64,000 nucleotides of DNA from Diplolepis rosae (taxonomy: Eukaryota; Arthropoda; Insecta; Hymenoptera; Diplolepididae), in contig JAPYXD010000450.1 in assembly GCA_030998225.1 (NCBI GenBank), forward strand, positions 930,001 through 994,000, read 5' to 3'. Positions 1 through 11,796 of this stretch are shown piece after piece. Below the pieces are notes generated by a model that saw nothing but the letters and a program-made list of their open reading frames with translations, ran no database searches and was not told where the DNA came from. The position numbers and the translations under genes are program-made. The stretch's first letter is position 1. Every line of letters starts with the position of its first letter.

Positions 1-1033
1 CAATTTTATTTCGACTCGGAACGACCCGAAATAAAATTTTTTGCTTAAGGACTTGTTGAGCGCCAGTCACCCTGGTTAGTGACGAAATTTATTTCAAAAT
101 AACGATGATACTCGAAACTGAAAACAAAGCAGGGTCAAGATAAGGTCACAACAGCTTACCGGGTAAATAAGTATAACACCGGAATTTAATTAATAAAATA
201 AGAGGCTGAACACGATTTATTAATTTCAACATTGACTTTATACAAAATAAAGCGGAATCCAAGAAAAGCCTAAAACACCTGTATCAAAATCAGTATGCAT
301 AAATAAAATGACAGAAGTCTCGGAGTATTTACGAGTCGCGCCACAATATGGCGGATTTAATCTACTGACGCGCGTCGCCACCCCCGAGAACTAGAATTCA
401 TTTACCATTAAATGGAAAGTTAAGCTTTACGTCGCAAGAGAAAATGAATTTACTTGCAAAAAAGGCACAATTACGAGAGAGAAAAAAGAAACACTCGCGA
501 GCACAAGAGAGGGACGAAGTGGCCTCGGCGTGTGTGACAGACGCCATAAAGCGACAATGTTCGTTCTAGGTTATCCGGTGATTCGGGACCACTTGCCAAA
601 AGAATTTAATTAGAACCAAACTTACGCTACCTGTACTACGGCTCCTAATTCCGGGACGAACCGCAGGATAAATTCTCCTTCCATCTTTCGTTAGCCAGTA
701 TTCCCAAATACTTCTTTCTTTCTTTTAATCAATTTGACACTTGCCTCAACGAGTCGCAGGACGAGAGTGATGATGGCCGACGCGACGCTGACAAAATTCC
801 CGACCTGCCCCACGAATTACATGCGTGACCCAATCGCGGACCCGAAAGCAGGTCACATGTCATACATCTAATAGACGACTAGACAACCCGTGCCTAGTAT
901 AGTAGTTGCCCTCGGCAAATATTTTCTATAAACACGCGGTTCTCTCAATTACAACGAACGGCGCGTTTAGTGGAATGGCACTATTATTATTAGTGTCCAT
1001 TTACATCCTACGACGTAAATTTAGTTTTACAAA
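1..1033. other. Non-coding stretch, nothing recognised
   Basis: AT-rich DNA without a convincing reading frame, long repeat or RNA gene. The only motif worth noting is AATATGGCGGATTT near 345-358, a GCCAT-type core that recurs inside several foldback elements further on. Confidence 0.5.
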
Positions 1034-1420
1034 ATGTCTAAGATACTAAATATCAAGTCCCGGGGTCCATGTGCCCCAGGGTACGTCTTCTGGGTCACGT
1101 GCTGGCATCTGGTCGTCTCGTGCGTCGCTCTCCAACGATCGATGGCGGCGATAATCGAGGCATCGATGTATCGATGCTCGCAAGTCGTCATGGCGGCCAG
1201 TGTTTACTTCAACTCGGTAGCCGGTTGTGCCTCATCTCCGACGCTGCTGTCCTCCGGTGCTGATGTCCTCGTATCACTCATGTAACAGACGGGGCAGGAA
1301 GCGTAAGTGCGTGCAGTGCATGATAGTGTTTTTCGAGTGCTCTCGGGTGGCGACGAAGCGCGGTCTCTCTTCACACGACTATTTCCCCAGGGACATAACC
1401 CCACCTGTCATACCGGTGAG
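1034..1420. other. GC-richer island with promoter-like motifs
   Basis: Local rise in CpG content compared with the flanks. It contains two overlapping ATCGAT/TATCGAT motifs (about 1159-1177) of the kind bound by DREF in insects. GTAAGT at 1303, a CCCCAG acceptor-like site at 1385-1390 and GTGAGT at 1415 could bound small exons. Both strands are open for 60-80 codons, but the frames overlap each other and carry no domain, so no gene is called. It may be a promoter or first exon of an unseen host gene. Confidence 0.25.
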
Positions 1421-1595
1421 TTTATGAAATTAAATCTCTTTAATGTGACGGGTAAATTTTACCACGTCACATGCTTTAGAATGCCATTAATAATAATTAC
1501 TTTAATAAAAAACTTTAGAATTCAATGAAGATTTAAAAATGTATTTTTATATATATAAAACTCATATACTTCCATAGCAGAAGGGAACATATTAT

Positions 1596-1745
1596 CTTAA
1601 GGGACTATACGCAGTCAGAAAGCCGGCAAAAGGCGATTTTTCAAGAACTTTTCCTGGAGAGACACTTAAATTTATTAACTTTGAAATTTGTAAACTTATA
1701 TAAGTAACTTTTTTGCAGCCTCCTGACTGCGTATAACCCCGTAAG
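1596..1745. repeat. 150-bp MITE with 23-bp terminal inverted repeats
   Basis: The left end (1596-1618) and right end (1723-1745) are inverted copies with about 3 mismatches; the inner 13 bases TATACGCAGTCAG match perfectly. The left end follows TTAA (1597-1600) and then GGG; the right end reads CCCC then GTAA. TTAA plus a GGG/CCC boundary suggests a piggyBac-type target, with one side mutated. No coding capacity. Confidence 0.6.
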
Positions 1746-3150
1746 AAAATTTTCGGTATCAATAATGGTACATACATTATAGTACAAGAGAGAATTTCTA
1801 AAGGGCATGTGATATTTGAGGAAATTAGCAAGTTAATGTGAACAATTTGGTATAGTTTCTACATGTTTATGTCTAAAGTGCATGAAATTTCCTTTCTAAA
1901 ATTTGGGGAATGGTAGAGAATATATAAACGAACGTAGATTGACTACTTTTTAATTTAACAGTGAAAAGTAATTTCCTGATTTTGGATATTATCGATTTTA
2001 AGTGTCGTCCAAATTTTTAAAAATCTGAAAAAACTAGGAAATACGCATCTTTACTAGACTATAACGGGTGACTTCCGCTGAAACGAGAAAATAAAATATA
2101 ATTTTTAGCGAGGCGGGCCCGAGGATTCGAGATTACCCTCGGCTTCACCGGCGTTACTTAGGCGGCTTCTAGAATGAGCGCCTGGCGTCTCCCGACGCCA
2201 TATTTATAAACTTGATGACCCTGAAAATGAAATGTATTGTAGGTTGGCGGGGAAATCTAACCTAAAATATAGAAGCTCTGGCAAAAAAAATAATAAAATA
2301 AATCAAGCAGCGTTTAAACACAAATTGAATCTACAATTTATTTAATAACGGGCAACGCCCTGGCTCGATACAAATTTAAAAAATTAAGAAATTTACTGCC
2401 AGTAATGGCGTATGTTCAGACGAATTTTGTCTTTTTCGTGCTGTCTCTCTCTCTCTCTCTCGTCTTGCGCTAGAGATGTGAAGAGTATGTATTTTGTGTT
2501 CATCGGATGTGTGAATGTGTAGCCTATGATGTGTGATTAGGCGTGACGATTGACTTCGGATATACTCGATTTGTTCCGTAGCGGCTCGAGCCGCCGAGAT
2601 TTGTTAAGAGAAGAGAGAGAGCCAGTACGTTTTTGTTTGTGCTTTTTTTATGCATGATTAGTCGGTCGTAATTAAGAAGCCCTTGAGTAAAGCTCATGTG
2701 AAAAAAGTGTATCATCCTCCTAGTTGTATCTTGTTTCTACCAGTCAGGTGCATACCTTCTCTTTTATACAGCATTTTAGTGACGCAATAATTGATATAAC
2801 ATTCAATTTATTTGAATGCAGCAAGCGCAGAAAGCTTGTACGCTTAAATATTATTCAACAACTGATCAGTGTTAAACGTAGTGAATAACAAAGAAGGACA
2901 AGGGGTTTTTATGACGCAAGGCTTCTCCTCTTGTAGCAACTGAAGGCTCAAAACTGTTTTTTATTTTTTAAATCCTGTCACACCACAAAAAATATTATAG
3001 ACATGAAGTTCGGGAATTATACCATGTTGGTAAAGTTACCGACTATACAGCGTACAGTACCTAAGCATAATATACAGGCTCTGGGAGAGCCTGAGAGCCA
3101 CACAGGTATCAAATTAAACAAATTTATGAAGGCCCGGAATATAGTCTTAA
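1746..3150. other. Non-coding stretch with a CT microsatellite
   Basis: No supported gene. A (TC)n run lies at about 2444-2461. Short open frames on both strands have no recognisable content. Confidence 0.45.
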
Positions 3151-3158
3151 AGACTTAC

Positions 3159-3218
3159 CGGGCTTCTGGCCGCAATCTCGCGCCTCAAATCCTCCAAATC
3201 GGAATTGGTGGCGTCCAT
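3159..3218 (-). CDS. Candidate first coding exon (20 codons)
   Basis: On the minus strand an ATG at 3218 opens 20 codons starting MDATNSDLEDLRREI and ends exactly at a consensus splice donor GTAAGT (plus strand 3153-3158). Upstream on the same strand (3240-3470) the DNA is GC-rich with ATTGG/CCAAT boxes and a GCGCATGC core, which looks like a promoter. I do not recognise the peptide and see no second exon, so this could be a host 5' exon or chance. Confidence 0.25.
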
Positions 3219-3239
3219 TTGAAAGAAATATAACCTCTA

Positions 3240-4279
3240 ATATATTTTGGCTACTTTCCACTCTGCTGAGAACGACAGAATAAAGCTGCGCGCCAAAGGT
3301 GTCACGCAGTTTTATTACATCAGCTGGGAAGGCTGGCGCACGCGCATGCAGCTCAGGTTTACGCGAGCGACTGGTCTTGTGAGGACGACGGCGCCAGGCA
3401 ACCAATAAGCTGAAACGTCTATCGGTCAGCTTGCCCCATTGGCTTAAAACGTAGAGGGGTGCGTTTAAACTACGTAGAGTTTATACTGCATAATACAATA
3501 GTTTCAATTAGGCTACGCACACATATAATATACAATAGGTAATATAAGTGACGCCAACTCAATCGATCCTTTTTATATTAATCATAATGGTATCACTGTA
3601 AAGGTGTTAGAGACCATGGACTGCAGCACGTGGTAACTTTTCAGATGCCATGCCTGTCTGGTGATGCCCTCTGTGGCTTGCCTGAGAACCCTTCTGACGG
3701 GCGATGGTAACACAGCGATATTCTTGGCGGCGCTTTTCAATCTGGTGTTAATAATGAAACAAAAATTGGAAAACGGCCAGGAAATCAAATCAAATGGAAG
3801 AATTTTACAAGCAGCTCTCAGAATATCCCTGACAATTTCATGTTTTATATAAAAAAAAGGTGGCTTGGGCTCGATCCGGTCGTTGTCGGTCTAGGTAAAA
3901 GAATTTAACGTAATTTACCACGTTACAAGAAATATTATTGACAAAAAACTCAACTTTTTTCTTGAATTTTTTCATCGAAAAAATTGCATGCAAAAATGTT
4001 TGCAATTTTTTTCTTTGCAAATTTTACGCGCAAAAATTCGCGAAAAATTCACAGAAGTTTCTCTTGCCAAGACAAATGCTGTGAAGTTTTTCAGATTTTC
4101 TCAACTATTAGTTGAGGTAACAAATGCAAAAAATTAAATTTCATAATCAGTGATAACTCATCTAATATGGCGGCTATCGGGTTGAAAATTTGCACAAAAC
4201 AATCCTAGGACAGATGTCTTTGAATACTTGATACTATATCTCATTTGGGTCGGGGTCCGTTTATACATGGAAACCCGGC
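3240..4279. other. Non-coding stretch, possible minus-strand promoter at its start
   Basis: About 3240-3470 is GC-rich with CCAAT-like boxes and a GCGCATGC motif; the remainder is AT-rich with A/T homopolymers and an AATATGGCGGCT motif at 4164. No gene or long repeat seen. Confidence 0.35.
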
Positions 4280-4412
4280 TAGGCCTTTTGGGACATATAG
4301 ACAAATTAGAAGTTATTTAGTATCATTAGTGATATATTAAATGTTCAAAAATGAATAAAAGTTGAGTCAAATTCAGAAGTGTAGGGTGAAGTATGAAAGC
4401 GTGCATTAAAAA
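4280..4412 (+). repeat. Outer arm of long-distance inverted repeat (left)
   Basis: From TTTGGGACATA at about 4279 to GCGTGCATTAAAA at 4412 this sequence is the inverted, diverged counterpart of about 26695-26830. Shared blocks include TTAGAAGTTATTTAGT, GTGATATAT, TGTTCAAAAATGAAT and TTCAGAAGTGTAGG. It carries a variant of the GTTGAGTAAAA motif at about 4352. Confidence 0.7.
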
Positions 4413-4752
4413 GAACCCCGCAGAATCTTCATGGGAAATTGCTCTCGGCCAATTGTTCTATAACTTTGGGAAATGATAGTTCATAATATGTACAACAAAA
4501 GTCTCCATGGGCCGAAAGTCTGAATGTTCATAGTTTATGAGCTACAGCTCGTCAAAGTCTAGCGATTTTACTCATGCGCTGTGTAGCAAACACGCACATA
4601 CACACACGCAAACTCCAACATGAACATACTTATCGTAGTCTGTATGTGTATAATTACAGTGGGAATTGTCGATTTTTTTATTTTTCAATATTTTAGTCCG
4701 CCATATTTGGTTCGCCATTTTGAATTTCGAAAATCTGACAGCGGACTCGTAG

Positions 4753-5527
4753 TACACTACCGTCGGAAATTGTGCGCACGGTGCTTGTCATCGCTAAAAA
4801 TCACTGCTGACTTTGAACCACGATATCTCGGTGAAAAAAAGAGATGGGGCATTTTTAAAAATACAGTTGGAAAGTTTATGAAATTCCACATCTAGTGATG
4901 CTCAATAAATATTTTTTTGACTTTCTGAAAATAATACATTTTAATAGTCATTATAAATATCAACTAAGAATGAAAGGAATGGAAATAAAGGAAACACGTT
5001 CTTGGATCAAAGAATATATAAGAGAGCTCTACTTAACCGCCACCTTTGTGCTTGGCCTATTCGGTCCTGCCTCAACGAAGGAGGCGAGCAACAAACCGGC
5101 CGAGAACCGTGATCGTCGATTAAAATTCAACTCAGATACGATTGAACATTTTTAATCGTATCTCGGTTACCCATGAATATTTTTCAAGTTTTTTTCGCTT
5201 AAATTAAAGATAAGATTTTAGACTTTATGTCGTGTAATTTTCAGATTTTTAAAAAATTTTCCTAGGTCATGCAAAAAGTTGAAGTTGAGGTAGAGAATTT
5301 GAAAAAATCTTGAAGTTTTTTTTAACTCCTCACGTGCTGTATTATTTCCAGAAAGTCAAAAAAATCATTTGTTGAGCATCACTAGACGTGGAATTTCATA
5401 AGCTTTTCAACTGTATTTTTAAAAATGCCCTATCTCTTTTTTTCACCGAGATATCGTGGTTCAAAGTTAGAAGTGATTTTTGATAGCGATGATAAGCACC
5501 GTGCGCACAATTTCCGACGGTAGTGTA
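4753..5527. repeat. 775-bp foldback element with ~180-bp inverted arms
   Basis: The left arm (4755 to about 4940) and right arm (about 5344-5525) are inverted copies with scattered mismatches and begin CACTACCGTCGGAAATTG. A TA lies directly outside each end, compatible with a Tc1/mariner-type target duplication. The centre is AT-rich and non-coding. The right end lies one base from the stop codon of the neighbouring mariner pseudogene, so this insertion or a linked deletion probably removed that mariner's outer end. Confidence 0.75.
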
Positions 5528-6963
5528 CCTATAGAAGATGCTCGAAGTGATGACCTTCGACTTCTAAGCACTTGTTAAATCGCTGATGAAAAGACCGTCT
5601 AACTTTAGCCAAAATTTGTGGTGTGATTTTGGAACATGCTCGGCGTATTCTTTCTTTCATGTCATCGGGCGTAGAGGGTGCTAACGCCATTACGCGTTCT
5701 TTGATAAAACCCTGTAAAAAGTAATCTGGTGATGTTAGATCTGGCGAACGTGGTGGCTAAGCTACAGGGCCGCCTCGTCCTATCCACTTTTCGTCAAAAA
5801 TCTCATTTATCACTTGTCTTGAACACAGAGCGTAATGGGGTGGTGCACCGTCGTGTTGCATCCACATGTTCATGCGAACATGCAAGGGAGCGTCTTCCAT
5901 CAATTGAGGTAGTGAGTTTTGCAGAAAGTTTGTGTAAACTTGCCGAGTCAAGCGACCTTGCAAAAAATATTGACCAATGGCGTGATCGCCGATAATGCTG
6001 CACCAACAATTAACGGACCACGGATGTTGAAATACTACAGTTCGGATCCATCGAGGATTCTCATTTGCCCAATAATGCATATTATGCCTATTTACATTTC
6101 CCGTATTTGCGAAGTTAGTTTCATCAGTAAAAAGCACATAACTCAAAAATGAGACATTTGTGCGCATTTTGCTGCGAATCCAATTACGGAAATTTACGCG
6201 TTTTAGGAAATCATTTCCTTATAAATCCTGATGTCAGGACATATGATACAGGTGGAACTTGTGTTGATGTAAGATTCTTAATACAGATTGCTGACTAATT
6301 CCACTCTTTTTTTCCATTTGCCTGCTGCTCGCATGTGGATTCAGTGTAGCAAAAGCTAAGATAGTAGCCGCATTATTTCCATTAACAATTGGTCGACGTT
6401 TGACTCGTGTTTGTTTCACTGTACCGAAGAGACAGAAACGGCCAGCTTATCGCTTAAAAGCCATGTGCGATTTTTGTTGCCTCTCCGGATAACGAGCCGC
6501 ATACAAATCTGTAATGCGTTTCTGTAATGTTTACGGCATTCCTCCAGCACCAGCAACATTTTAAAATATTCTTGAAAAGCGTTCATTTTCGCGTTCTGAT
6601 GTACTGACATTAGAAGGTAGTGCGTGACTAACTGATTGGTCAACAGAAAATGCTTACTTTCTGTGGATGTCAACAATACCCTGTCGACGTGTATTACCAT
6701 GGATATCGTAAGAAAGGATAAGAAATAAAAATGATTTTTCGACTATTTTCATACTTTGCGTGACTAGAATGACCTTGTGTTGTAGGTCGCTGAATTTGTC
6801 TTAAAATCGGTAATAGCGCCTCCACTTTTATCCACCGATAAAAAAATAGGGTGGTTCAGTATGACGGCCTTCTCGAGCACTGAAACTTTTGTCTGAAACA
6901 CTTTTGAATATGATCAATAGTTTAAGTGCTATCGCTCTGTAACACTTTATGTGCCTCACCCTG
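5528..6963 (-). mobile_element. DD41D mariner element, 3' end lost
   Basis: The 5' terminus is on the minus strand at 6963 and reads CAGGGTGAGGCACATAAAG, preceded by TA. Only coding remnants follow down to 5529, where the foldback element 4753-5527 abuts. No matching outer inverted end is present, so the element is truncated. It sits at the same point of a repeat (6964 onwards) where a different mariner sits in the inverted copy near 23993. Confidence 0.75.
5529..6586 (-). pseudogene. Mariner-family transposase (DD41D), broken
   Basis: Cut-and-paste transposase relic. From ATG 6586 it begins MNAFQEYFKMLLVLEE, then an HTH region (MEKKSGISQQSVLRILHQH near 6265-6320). The catalytic core shows FTDETNF (first Asp), MQHDGAPPHY (second Asp) and SPDLTSPDYF (third Asp); the second-to-third spacing counts as 41 residues. 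Frameshifts lie near 6420-6480 and 6230. An in-frame TAG near 5757-5759 replaces a probable Trp before PPRSPD. The true end is the TAG at 5529-5531. The N-terminal style resembles the DUF4817 helix-turn-helix found with insect mariners (family knowledge). Not functional. Confidence 0.85.
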
Positions 6964-7044
6964 TATAAGAAAGTTCCAAGTTTTATGTCTCAGGATTGTA
7001 AGCGTGTGTGTCCCTGATTCGACGAAAGCATATCGTACTATATA

Positions 7045-7687
7045 CGAGGTATGTCCGAAAAGTATCCGACCTGCGTTCATATCTCCGCGTTGGTGCTATT
7101 CTTCGTCATCCGGGCCATGGCATCCTTCAGAGTAGTCCCCATTTGATTGAACCACACGCTACCAGCGGTGCTTCCACATCTTAAAGCAGTCCTCGAACGC
7201 AGATTTTGGAATGGGCTTCAACTCGCGCGTCGCATTACTCTGAATCGTCTCGATGTCGTCGAACTGCTTTCCTTTGAACGCCATTTTCAATTTCGGGAAC
7301 ATCTAAAAGTCGCAGGGAGGTATGTCAGGACTGTACGGAAGCTGGCGAAGCTGTACAATCTTGTCTTTCGCCAAAAATTACTGCACAAGGTTTGATGTAT
7401 CATTTCAATCGTCTCCGTACAACTCTTGCCGAGATTGAAGCAAAACTCGATGCAAATTCGTTGATCTGTTCTTTCTGTCATTTTCAACTGTAAACAAATG
7501 CGACGAACGGATAAAGCACGTTGGACATAATCACGCGCTGCGCGCAACCTAAAGCATCCGGCCGGTAACTACGGCATTCAGGTAGTTCGTGAGGGACTAC
7601 TGGTTACGCTCATACCCCGCAGAGGCCAATCGAGCGCTCTGGCGCGAAGATATAAGCGTAGGTCGGATACTTTTCGAACACGCCTCG
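7045..7687 (-). mobile_element. Mariner internal-deletion derivative (643 bp)
   Basis: The ends are inverted copies: CGAGGTATGTCCGAAAAGTA on the left, and the complement of the right end reads CGAGGCGTGTTCGAAAAGTA. TA flanks both sides (7043-7044, 7688-7689). The uninterrupted sister repeat near 23900 supplies the empty site. The inside keeps the start and the end of a transposase gene joined together, which is how non-autonomous mariners form. Confidence 0.85.
7096..7481 (-). pseudogene. Mariner transposase with catalytic core deleted
   Basis: On the minus strand, ATG 7481 opens MTERTDQRICIEFCFNLGKS, the HTH_48-type N-terminus of mariner/SETMAR transposases. After about 35 residues the sequence jumps to the C-terminal third: PYSPDIPPCDF, MFPKLKMAFKGKQFDDIE, then FKMWKHRW, ending near 7096. 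The whole middle with the first two catalytic Asp is gone. TAG stops interrupt the C-terminal part twice, after CDF and after KHRW. The PPCDF Asp would be the third catalytic residue. Cannot encode a working enzyme. Confidence 0.85.
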
Positions 7688-8170
7688 TATAAGTGTAGTT
7701 ATTAGGTTTATATTTGTGAAGTTATATATTTAAGTGCATTTGTGATTAAAAATATGATTGGCTGCGACTAAATGATGTGAATGCATTTGTATGCTCTTTA
7801 TGTATGTATATATCGGATGACTCATGTCAGGTTAGGGGTAAGAATTTTTTTTATTCAAGAAAACCATACCATTGCCAGTTGAAATAATACGCCCGATGCT
7901 CATTTTACTCAACTACGGTTTGAAGCACCTCAAGCGTCGGTGATATACTTATACATTTAATGTAAACCCACTGGCGCATGTTGATGCCCTGTCGACGGCA
8001 ACGTTTTACTCAACTCTTTACTATTCCCTATGTAACGCTTATTATTATTCACTTTGAGTGAATTATGTAATCATCAAATTCATTTTACCCGACTAGGATT
8101 TAATTGATGTTGAAATGTCCTTATGTCCCAAGTTTAATCGACAGAGTTTTCGAGAAAATTTGATTTTTTG

Positions 8171-8926
8171 ATTTTTCAAAATTCGTTTATAACTTGTGTA
8201 CAAATTTTTTTTTCGAGTTAATACTATGGGTGAATTTATCTTGTAATGGAGGCCACTTACCCTTGCAATATGGATCAAATCCGAGCGGGGGCACTCAGAC
8301 CATGTTTATCCTGCTACGGCCTTTCATTTTTTGTCACTTAATCATAATAATTGACTCTTGTGCAAAATTTGAGACAAATAATGGACTTTAATTATGAAAA
8401 GAATAACATTTTTTGTACATAATTCTTCTTGGATGGCTGTTTACTAAAATAGAAAACAGATACTATTAGTTATAATCCTCAAAGATAAAATGTATTCATT
8501 AGTGCTAAAAAAGTTTTACTTTATTATAAAAGATTCATTATGAAAGATTTATTTATGCATAGTGGTTGATAAATGCTCTTAATATTGTAGTTCTTCAAGA
8601 TTGACTTTCATTATTTGGAATAGGATATTTTTCAGTTATGAAGTTGTGACTGCTAATTTTTTTTATCAATGAAGATAATTAAATTTTTACTTAATTGGGC
8701 ATATTTAAAATATCAACTGAAAATTCTTGATCAGCTTGTCGTAAGCTTCTTAGTAAATCGTGATATGCATAAGGTTCTCTTGTTTTAATTGTTGAAATTA
8801 TGTCTAATTATTTCTTGATTTGTTAAATCTTACGAGTAATTTGGTACCTTGCAGTAGTCATAATTAAATATTCCATCTATGTTATGAATGGCCCTAATGA
8901 TTTTATATCAACTTGCCAAACGATTA
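8171..8926. other. AT-rich non-coding stretch
   Basis: No gene recognised. It lies downstream (minus strand) of the gypsy integrase tail and may be the 3' part of that element, but I cannot find an LTR. Confidence 0.35.
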
Positions 8927-9216
8927 AATCACATAATAAATCAATGCGTTGACGATGTTTTTGTTCCCTTGTAATCTGGAATATTTATATTTGATTTTAA
9001 TTTTTCTTATTCTGATTAGTACTTCATATGGTCCTGAGTATTGATTTTTAAATTTCTTCAATTCTCCACCTTCTAATAAAAAAACTATCTCCGGTTTTAA
9101 AATTTTTTTGATTAATTTATCTATGGTAATATTCATTTGACTTTTTTTTAGCTGCTATTCAATTCTGTCTTGCTATTCCACGCATTTCATGTAACTTTGT
9201 AATCAATTTTGTTCTG
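8927..9216 (-). pseudogene. Gypsy integrase C-terminal fragment
   Basis: Minus-strand reading gives the tail of a Ty3/gypsy integrase, including FLLEGGELKKFKNQYSGPYE, the usual basic region after the catalytic core. It is broken by frameshifts near 9130 and 8980. The upstream half lies at 14024-14763; the pogo element 9219-14021 sits exactly between the two halves. Confidence 0.75.
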
Positions 9217-9542
9217 TAGGGGAGAGTCGGGTAGCCCCGGCCATAATGTAGCCGCGGCCACTCATGACATTGAATGAACTGTACTCTCTGCGAAAATAAA
9301 TTAACATTTTTCTCTTTCAGAATTGTGCCAAAGCGTAATTTTGAAGATATAGACTCGTGTCTTTCACCGACTTAAAAGAAAATCCGGTGTGAATATTTCA
9401 TTTCTAGAAAACAGGTGCATTTTGAGAAATATGTATCATCTTTAGTATCAAATATTTATAAAGCTAAAAAAAATATCAGATTGGTTCTGATTGGGATATA
9501 TAAATTCACTTTCGAACTATGTGACCTGTAATTTTTGTTTAA

Positions 9543-11481
9543 CCCTTTAACGCCCAGATGTGCAAAATTTTCACGTTGACTACAATGTCGTACCATTTAT
9601 AGAAAAAAGATGAAAAAGGTTCCATATCCTACCGTTTCTGGGATCGTTCTTTCGAATGGCACAGTCAGAATTCTCAAAAAATGACGCTAAACCCTTTATT
9701 TCCCCAAAAATACCCAAAAAAACGCTATTTTCGGGGTACGATTTTTTTTAAAATTTAAATTTTCACTTTTTTCCCGACACTTAGGCAACTTCTAACTTAT
9801 CAGAAACGTGTTCTCGAGACTTGTACTTTTAAAATATGCATTGAAATATTTTGTTTTTCTTTGTTCTACAATACAAAATGGCGTCTGGACGTTTCAAACT
9901 TTTTGAAACTAAGAATATTGATCCTATTTTGGATTTTCCAGGTTACTTCGTAGTGTGATCATACAAATAAGTTATTACGAGTTTTGTCTCACCTATTGTG
10001 ATTGGCGGAAGCAATATTAGCCCATAAAATTAAAATTCAAGATGGCGGCTGCCATGAAGCTAGTAGAAATACGTATATTTCGAGTTTTATTACAAACCAG
10101 GATGGTGTAAAATTTGCCAATTAGCAATCTCATAGGTTTTAGTCATCACTAAATTCAAATCTTATGTGAGTTTTTTGAAATTTAAAATGACTTATCCAAT
10201 ATGGCGGACCCGTTATGTAAAATTTGATATTCCTGGAATAAAAAAATACTGACGCATTCTACGCAAAATTAAAAATCAAAATTATTCTTGATGTTTTTTT
10301 GATTACAAGAGTTTTTTTCGAGAAAAAAATTCCAAAATTATGAGGCTTCTCGAAATTATTCAAAATTTACATATATCTATATTTTTTGTCTCAGAATTTG
10401 CTAATATTTCATAAAATAATTTTCATATGAATCATACATGAAACTTACTTATAATAATATGTCATTCTGATTCTGGTGTAACTTACTAATTATGCTATAG
10501 AAGTAGATGAACATTTATGGATAAATGGTAGGGTGTGGAAGAGACACTAATAAATGTTGGGGAATTAGTAAATTCGCGTGCATTTTATATTTGCTGATAC
10601 TGTATCTTACCATAAAAAGCAATAAATGTCAATTTGTCATACATACTCAAATTTTGAATAATTTCGGGAAGCCTCATAATTTTGGAATTTTTTTCTTGAA
10701 AACAACTCTTGTAATCAACAAAACATAAAGAATAATTTTGATTTTAAATTTTGCGTGGAACGCGGCAGTATTTTTTTATTCCAGGAATATCAAATTTTAC
10801 ATAACGGGTCCGCCATATTGGATCAGCCATTTTAAATTTCGAAAACTCAATTCAGATTCAAATTTAGTGATGACTAAAACCTATGAGATTGCTAATTGGC
10901 AAATTTTACACCATCCTGGTTTGTAATAAAACTCGAAATATACGTATTTCTATTAGCTTCATGGCAGCCGCCATCTTGAATTTTAATTTTATGGGCTAAT
11001 ATTGCTTCCGCCAATCACAATAGGTGAGACAAAACTCGTAATAACTTATTTGTATGATCACACTACGAAGTAACCTCGAAAATCCGAAATAGGATCAATA
11101 TTCTCAGTTTCAAAAAATTTCAAACGTCCAGACGCCATTTTGAATTAGAGAACAAAGAAAAACAAAATATTTCAATGCATATTTTAAAAGTACAAGTCTC
11201 GAGAACACGTTTCTGATAAGTTAGAAGTTGCCTAAGTGTTGGGAACATAGTGAAAATTTAAATATAAAAAAAATCGTACCCCGAAAAATAGCGTTTTTTT
11301 GGGTACTTTTGGGAAAATAAAGGGTTTAGCGTCATTTTTTGAAAATTCTGACTATGCCATTCGAAAGAGCGACCCCAAAAACGGTAGGATATGGAGTTTA
11401 CGATGCTTTTTCATCTTTTTTCTATAAATGGTACGACATTGTAGTCAATGTGAAAATTCTGCACATCTGGGCGTTGAAGGG
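9543..11481. repeat. 1.94-kb foldback element, TTAA target (piggyBac-type ends)
   Basis: An almost complete palindrome: left arm 9543 to about 10380, right arm about 10640 to 11481, with a roughly 260-bp AT-rich loop. It starts CCCTTTAACGCCCAGATGTG, ends with the complement, and is flanked by TTAA on both sides (9539-9542, 11482-11485). 5'-CCC with a TTAA duplication is the piggyBac signature. No transposase inside; the short open frames in it are mirror images of each other. It contains AAGATGGCGGCTGCCAT-type motifs. Confidence 0.9.
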
Positions 11482-11796
11482 TTAATATTTTTGCGTATTT
11501 TCTTATTTACAGCAGTTTTATTGAAACTTGTCAGAGTCGGATAGCCCTGGCCATTTCGTGTCGGGTAGCCTTGGCCACATCTTTCTGCATGCTCGATTTC
11601 ATTTGTTTTATGTCAAAAATTGATAAATACCTAACCATAAATAAATTCAAGTAATTGAGGTTTATATATAATGAAATAACCTGTATGTCTTGCACGTAAA
11701 GATTATTTATTTTCGGTGAGTGTTTGGATTCTGCTGAAGGTTTCTTGTAATTTTAAATCAATTTTCCAAATAAAATTATACTTGCTCGTTTTAGAA

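Larger units (their letters stand above)
6964..8170 (+). repeat. Inner arm of long-distance inverted repeat (left), split by a mariner derivative
   Basis: Excluding 7045-7687, this sequence matches the inverted complement of 23372-23993 over about 550 bp. Shared blocks include TATAAGAAAGTTCCAA, CATACCATTGCCAGTTGAAA and CTTATGTCCCAAGTTTAATC. It contains ATTTTACTCAAC (7902), GTTTTACTCAAC (8003) and ATTTTACCCGAC (8082), spaced about 80-100 bp. Non-coding. Confidence 0.85.
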